Below are positions 4,667 through 8,101 of a stretch of DNA of 8,101 bases, in pieces. Source of the DNA: JBBSVE01 sp038233815 (GTDB taxonomy: Bacteria; Pseudomonadota; Alphaproteobacteria; Rhodobacterales; Rhodobacteraceae). Location: NCBI GenBank assembly GCA_038233815.1, contig JBBSVE010000135.1, forward strand, positions 1 to 8,101, read 5' to 3'. The first letter of the stretch is position 1. Each line of letters begins with the position of its first letter. The notes under the pieces were generated by a model, which saw nothing but the letters and a program-made list of their open reading frames with translations, made no database searches and was not told where the DNA came from. Position numbers and translations under genes: made by a program.

Positions 4667-6691
4667 TCAGCGCCAGAGGGCCGCATGTCCCGCGGCCCAG
4701 CCCTGCGCCTTGGCGAGCAGGCGGTTCGCGCGTGACGCGGCGGGCACCGTGCCCGTCGCCAGCCGGTGGAGCACCACCTCCGCCGGGCAAGGCAGACGGG
4801 ACACGGGATCGTAGTAGCGCGGATAGGCGATCAGGGCGGCATGGGCGAGGGCGGCAAGCGAGGGGCGCGCCGTCTCCGCCAGCCTCCGCCGGCGATCCGG
4901 GACGGGTCCGAGATCGCGCGTGAGAGACCAGCCGGCATAGAACGGCATGCCGAGGCAGGTCACGACCTTGCCGCGCAGCAGCGCCTCGAACCCGAGAAGC
5001 GAGGTCATGGTCCAGACCTCGTCCACCAGTGCGATCAGGGCGGCGGTGTCGACATCCGTCAGTGTGTGATCGGCCAGCCCCGACAGCCGGTCTGGCGGAA
5101 CCGCGCCGGGTCGCAGACCGGCCGCCACGTCGGGATGCGGCTTCCAGATCAGGATCGCCGCCGGATTGGCGGCCCGCGTCGCCTGCAAAAGCGCCAGATT
5201 GGTCCGCACCGCCCCCGCGCCAAGGCGAACAGAGGCATCGTCCTCCACCTGACCCGGCACGAGGATCCGGCGGCCCGGCGCGAAGGCGGGCAGGGGCACC
5301 CCGGAGATGTTGTATTTCGTCACCCCCGCCGCGACGATGCCCGCGACCAGCGCCTCGGCTCGTGCGATGCCGCCCGGCGGCGGCCCGTCGGCGATCAGCC
5401 GCTCCAGCCGTGAGGGCCGGGCGGGGTCGTAGTGAATGCCCAGATCGTCGGTGACGAGGCTCAGCGGCGGCACCAGATCCGCGCCGAGCCCGCGCGACCG
5501 GAGAAACCCGTCCTCCACCCGTCGAACCATTGGCGCAGCGTCGCCGCGCAAAGGCAGTCCCTCCACCCCCCGCGCCGCCCATACCAGCAGATCCGCACCA
5601 CGGGCCAACGCCAGGGCCAGCGCGACCTTCGGCGTATCGGCAAAGCGGACCGGGCGCGCGCCTCCGAACACCGCCTGAACCCGCCCGCGTTTCCAGAGCC
5701 GCATGCCGAGCGCCACATGCCCGCGCGCATCCTCCCGCCAGGCCCGCGCCTCTGCCTCGAGCTGGTCCAGCGCCTCCTCGAACGCGCAAAGCCGGTCGCG
5801 GCAGGGATCATACCAGATCGGGGCCAGGATCATCGCCGCCGCAAACAGCTGCTCCGCCGTGGCGATGCCGCGGGGCAGACGTGCCAGCCGGTCGTCGCTC
5901 AACCCCCAGCCGGCATAGAAGGGACGGCCGAAGACGACCGGCCGCCGCCCGGCGAGGATCGCCTCGAACCCCATCTGCGATGACAGGGTGTAGACCGCCG
6001 CCGCCCCCTCGATCAGCGCCCACGGAGAGATCTGCGCGGAGATCACCTCGGCCCCGTCCCTCGCCATCATCCCCGCGCGCAGGCCGAGTGCTGTTTCCGG
6101 GTGCGTCTTGACCACGATCCGCGCTCCGGGATACTCCGCCCGGGCTGCGGCCAGCATCGCGGGAAAAACGCCCGGCGCGGCGCCTGCGTGGCGCACCGAG
6201 GCGTCGCCCGCGACCTGATCCACGACCAGCACATAGCCCGGCTCCGGCAGGGCGCCGGGAAGGTGCATGTTGTATTTCGACAGATCCGACGCCCGGATCC
6301 GCGCGATCCCGATGCGGGCGCGCCGCAAGATGTCGGGATCCTGCACGCCGCCCACGATCAGCGCCTCGATCCGCGACGGCGCGTGGCCGTCGAAATGCAC
6401 GCCCACCCCGTCGAGGATCAGCCCCAGACGCCCGCCGCCGAGCCGTCCGGGCTTCACGGACCGAAGGAACGCATCCTCGATGCGGACCAGCGGCACGCCC
6501 GCCTGACGCGCCACCCTCTCACCCCGCCACGCGTGCGGGCTGCGCCCCCAGACCGCGACCCCGTCGCCGGACGCGGGCCAGCCGAGTGTCAGATCGTGCC
6601 CCGCAAGCGTCAGGATGCGGCGCAGCCGCCGGTCGCGCAGAAAGCCCGCGTTGTAAGGGAACAGCCGTCGGGGCAGGGCCCCCTCCGCCAT
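4667..6691 (-). CDS. kpsC: KpsC, capsule poly-Kdo linker glycosyltransferase
   Basis: This 674-residue cytoplasmic enzyme extends the beta-linked Kdo oligosaccharide on the phosphatidylglycerol anchor of group 2-type capsules. The sequence shows the family's internal duplication. Half one (about 10-310) has VRIEDAFLRS (69-78), SKYN (138-141), DQVAGDAS (158-165), KTHP (195-198) and GFEAILAG...PFYAGWG (241-263). Half two (about 345-650) repeats these as RRVEDGFLRS (390-399), TKYN (458-461), GQVEDDAS (480-487), KPHP (517-520) and GFEALLRG...PFYAGWS (567-589). Each half would be one glycosyltransferase domain (GT99 and GT107 in characterised KpsC); Asp163 and Asp485 are the likely catalytic residues by position. 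Length equals that of the E. coli protein. The ATG lies 6 nt after the export gene's stop without a clear ribosome site, so expression is probably coupled. Both active-site motif sets look intact. Confidence 0.95.
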   Translation of the reverse strand: MAEGALPRRLFPYNAGFLRDRRLRRILTLAGHDLTLGWPASGDGVAVWGRSPHAWRGERVARQAGVPLVRIEDAFLRSVKPGRLGGGRLGLILDGVGVHFDGHAPSRIEALIVGGVQDPDILRRARIGIARIRASDLSKYNMHLPGALPEPGYVLVVDQVAGDASVRHAGAAPGVFPAMLAAARAEYPGARIVVKTHPETALGLRAGMMARDGAEVISAQISPWALIEGAAAVYTLSSQMGFEAILAGRRPVVFGRPFYAGWGLSDDRLARLPRGIATAEQLFAAAMILAPIWYDPCRDRLCAFEEALDQLEAEARAWREDARGHVALGMRLWKRGRVQAVFGGARPVRFADTPKVALALALARGADLLVWAARGVEGLPLRGDAAPMVRRVEDGFLRSRGLGADLVPPLSLVTDDLGIHYDPARPSRLERLIADGPPPGGIARAEALVAGIVAAGVTKYNISGVPLPAFAPGRRILVPGQVEDDASVRLGAGAVRTNLALLQATRAANPAAILIWKPHPDVAAGLRPGAVPPDRLSGLADHTLTDVDTAALIALVDEVWTMTSLLGFEALLRGKVVTCLGMPFYAGWSLTRDLGPVPDRRRRLAETARPSLAALAHAALIAYPRYYDPVSRLPCPAEVVLHRLATGTVPAASRANRLLAKAQGWAAGHAALWR

Positions 6692-6697
6692 CGCGGG

Positions 6698-7846
6698 TCA
6701 GTTGCCGGTCACGGTCTTGGCCGCACTCGACAGATTGCCGAACGAGCCGAGCGTGCCCGTCACCGCCGACACCGCCTTCTGGGTGGAGACGAACGGCGCC
6801 TGCGTCACATAGACCGTATCGCCGTCCCGGACGAGGAAATCGCGCGCCTCGAAAAGCCCCGTCGGCTGGGTGAGGTCGAGGACATAGACCATGCGCTGCT
6901 CGCCCACGAGGTCGGACCGCCCCAGCACCTGATTGGCGATCGCCGCAGGCTCGTTGCGCAGGATGAACACGCCCGTCGGATCGGCGAGGTTGGTCTGCAG
7001 GCCGCCGACCTGGGCCAGCGCCTCGATCGCCGACAGGGTCTGGGTCTCGAACGGAATGCGGTTCTGTGCGCCGGTCGCCCCCAGCGCGGTAAAGGCGCGG
7101 CGGTCCTTTTCCACCGTGATCCGGTCGCCGGGGCGCAGCGCGATGTCGAGCGACGGGTTGTCGTAAAGATCCTGCAGCCAGATCCGTCCGGTCTGCTTGC
7201 CGCGCGTGACGCGCACGATGGCGACCGACGGCTCCAGCACCACGCCGCCCGCGCGGGCGAGCATCGTGGTCAGCGTCCGGGTCGGTTGCTCGATCGGATA
7301 GACCCCCTGTCCGCCGACCCCGCCGGAGACGGAGACGGTGGAGCCGGTGCCCGCGACGCGCTGCACCGTGACCTGCGGATCGGGCGTCTGGGTATCGAGC
7401 TGCCGCGTGATCGCCTGACGCAGACCGTCGGGGGTCTGGCCCGCCGCCCGGATCCGGCCCGCGTAAGGCACGAAGATATAGCCCTGACCGTCGACCTGAA
7501 CCTCGTTCAGGACGGAAACGCGCTGCCCGGTGTTGCCCAGCAGCGGGTCGTCCTTCACGTTCTCGAACACGGTGAGCGACACGGTATCGCCTGCGGCCAG
7601 CGTGTCGGACCCGATCACATGCGCCTTGCGGAACGCGGACGAAAAGCCAAGCGCCGGCGTCACTGCGGTGGCGCGCGTGACGCGGTCGTCCACGGTCACC
7701 ACGAAAGCGTCGCCCTGCTTCAAGACCGAGCCCGCGTAGATCTCACCCTTGCTCGGGCCGGACCGCGGCAAGCCGCATCCGGCGAGCGTCGCCACCAGCG
7801 TTCCGAGGGCCAGAACCCTGGCTCCCTTGGTCGTCCAGGATATCAC
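6698..7846 (-). CDS. kpsD: Outer-membrane polysaccharide export lipoprotein (Wza/KpsD/CtrA family)
   Basis: A 382-residue predicted lipoprotein that would form the outer-membrane channel for capsule export. From GTG 7846 the signal peptide has Lys near its start and a hydrophobic VLALGTLVATL run ending in LAGC, acylated Cys at residue 24. An export domain follows (LAAGDTVSLTVFENV, EVQVDGQGYIFVPYAGRIRAAGQTPDGLRQAI, PDPQVTVQ), then two SLBB-like repeats (SVSGGVGGQGVYPIEQPTRTLTTMLARAGG; the second around ALGATGAQNRIPFETQTLSAIEALAQVGG) and a LVRDGDTVYVT segment near the end. Length fits the compact Wza/CtrA/BexD type rather than the roughly 560-residue KpsD of E. coli, so the symbol is by role and neighbours. 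GTG 7846 is chosen because GGGAG lies 9 nt upstream and the signal peptide is then normal; an in-frame GTG at 7903 adds 19 charged residues. It lies directly before kpsC. Confidence 0.9.
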   Translation of the reverse strand: MISWTTKGARVLALGTLVATLAGCGLPRSGPSKGEIYAGSVLKQGDAFVVTVDDRVTRATAVTPALGFSSAFRKAHVIGSDTLAAGDTVSLTVFENVKDDPLLGNTGQRVSVLNEVQVDGQGYIFVPYAGRIRAAGQTPDGLRQAITRQLDTQTPDPQVTVQRVAGTGSTVSVSGGVGGQGVYPIEQPTRTLTTMLARAGGVVLEPSVAIVRVTRGKQTGRIWLQDLYDNPSLDIALRPGDRITVEKDRRAFTALGATGAQNRIPFETQTLSAIEALAQVGGLQTNLADPTGVFILRNEPAAIANQVLGRSDLVGEQRMVYVLDLTQPTGLFEARDFLVRDGDTVYVTQAPFVSTQKAVSAVTGTLGSFGNLSSAAKTVTGN

Positions 7847-7917
7847 CGCCCCGCGCTCCCCTTGTCGGATGCTGCCTCTGGGTATTCGCCGGGCGTCGGG
7901 CACCCGTTCCGCGCGAG

Positions 7918-7948
7918 ATTACAGATGCGCCCCCCGAACGCCAGTCAA
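7918..7948 (-). promoter_or_regulatory. Possible promoter before the export lipoprotein gene
   Basis: On the - strand TTGACT (7948-7943; 5 of 6) overlaps the stop codon of the upstream gene, and TGTAAT (7923-7918; 5 of 6) follows after 19 nt. The spacing is longer than the optimal 17, and the spacer carries six Cs on the + strand. With a 98-nt gap before the export gene this could be an internal operon promoter. Weak, by eye only. Confidence 0.25.
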
Positions 7949-8100
7949 ACGGACGCGCGCCCCTTCACCAGCGTCAACTGTTGCCGCGGTGCCGCGCTCC
8001 CCGAGGTCAGCGCCTCATAGGGGTCGTCGGCCGAGAGCATCATGTCCACCACCTGCCGGAGCAGCGCGCGCCGCCCGCGGGTGGAATAGAAGCCACCCGG
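7945..8100 (-). CDS. C-terminus of a capsule-cluster protein, possibly KpsS (5' partial)
   Basis: The last 51 codons of a gene entering from the right edge, read on the - strand and ending in TGA at 7947-7945. The peptide includes GGFYSTRGRRALLRQVVDMM and DDPYEALTSG, then a basic tail KGRASV. It is collinear with the export and kpsC genes and probably part of the same capsule operon. The GGFYS piece followed by an amphipathic helix is reminiscent of the end of KpsS, the partner Kdo transferase that starts the linker, but so short a tail does not settle identity; another capsule gene is possible. Codon composition is coding-like and the frame stays open to the edge. Confidence 0.55.
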   Translation of the reverse strand, partial: PGGFYSTRGRRALLRQVVDMMLSADDPYEALTSGSAAPRQQLTLVKGRASV

Positions 8101-8101
8101 A

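Noticed and set aside
4602..5789. A 395-codon open frame on the - strand
   Set aside because: Same strand as kpsC but in a different frame, with Arg/Gly/Ala-rich low-complexity translation; kpsC in this region contains its second catalytic domain.
4667..6691. Repeated motifs in kpsC read as a recent gene duplication or fusion
   Set aside because: The two halves are divergent, and this internal repetition is the normal two-domain layout of KpsC.
7847..7903. GTG 7903 as start of the export lipoprotein
   Set aside because: It would put 19 charged residues before the signal peptide and has no properly spaced ribosome site, unlike GTG 7846.
6101..8020. A 639-codon open frame on the + strand
   Set aside because: It lies wholly antisense to kpsC and the export lipoprotein gene, whose products match known families. 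Long antisense frames are common at this GC content, and its peptide is an Arg/His/Gly-rich shadow without domain signs.

Overview
The window is about 8.1 kb of GC-rich, densely packed chromosomal DNA. Codon use, gene content and protein sequences point to an alphaproteobacterium, most likely family Rhodobacteraceae; the genus cannot be fixed from this sequence. I see no tRNA, rRNA, CRISPR array, insertion sequence or phage gene. Nine genes and gene fragments account for nearly all of it.

Left part (1-1600): the 3' end of putA (proline catabolism, + strand) meets an inositol-monophosphatase/SuhB-family gene (- strand) tail to tail, with a perfect inverted repeat across the two stop codons. 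The SuhB-family gene has a good candidate promoter whose -35/-10 spacer contains a run of ten C residues, an arrangement known from phase-variable promoters in other bacteria. Upstream of it lie a hairpin terminator and a small glycine-zipper lipoprotein gene (- strand).

Middle (1620-4663): on the - strand a class I aspartate aminotransferase gene is followed with no gap by a small conserved gene of unknown function. Across a 134-bp divergent intergenic region with two short palindromes, the + strand carries an XRE-type HTH protein, an SdhE-type succinate dehydrogenase flavinylation factor overlapping it by 4 nt, and then a MarR-family regulator of the kind found in many alphaproteobacteria.

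Right part (4667-8101, - strand): a group 2-type capsule cluster. In transcription order there is the 3' end of an unassigned gene (possibly kpsS), an outer-membrane polysaccharide export lipoprotein (Wza/KpsD/CtrA family) and a full-length two-domain KpsC. KpsC builds the poly-Kdo linker on the lipid anchor and the export protein passes the finished chain through the outer membrane. The marR gene and kpsC end 3 nt apart on opposite strands.

Most of the window is ordinary housekeeping and capsule DNA. The observation I rate highest is the C10 tract inside the SuhB-family promoter, followed by the palindromes in the divergent aminotransferase/XRE promoter region. I found no strong evidence for an undescribed multi-gene system.
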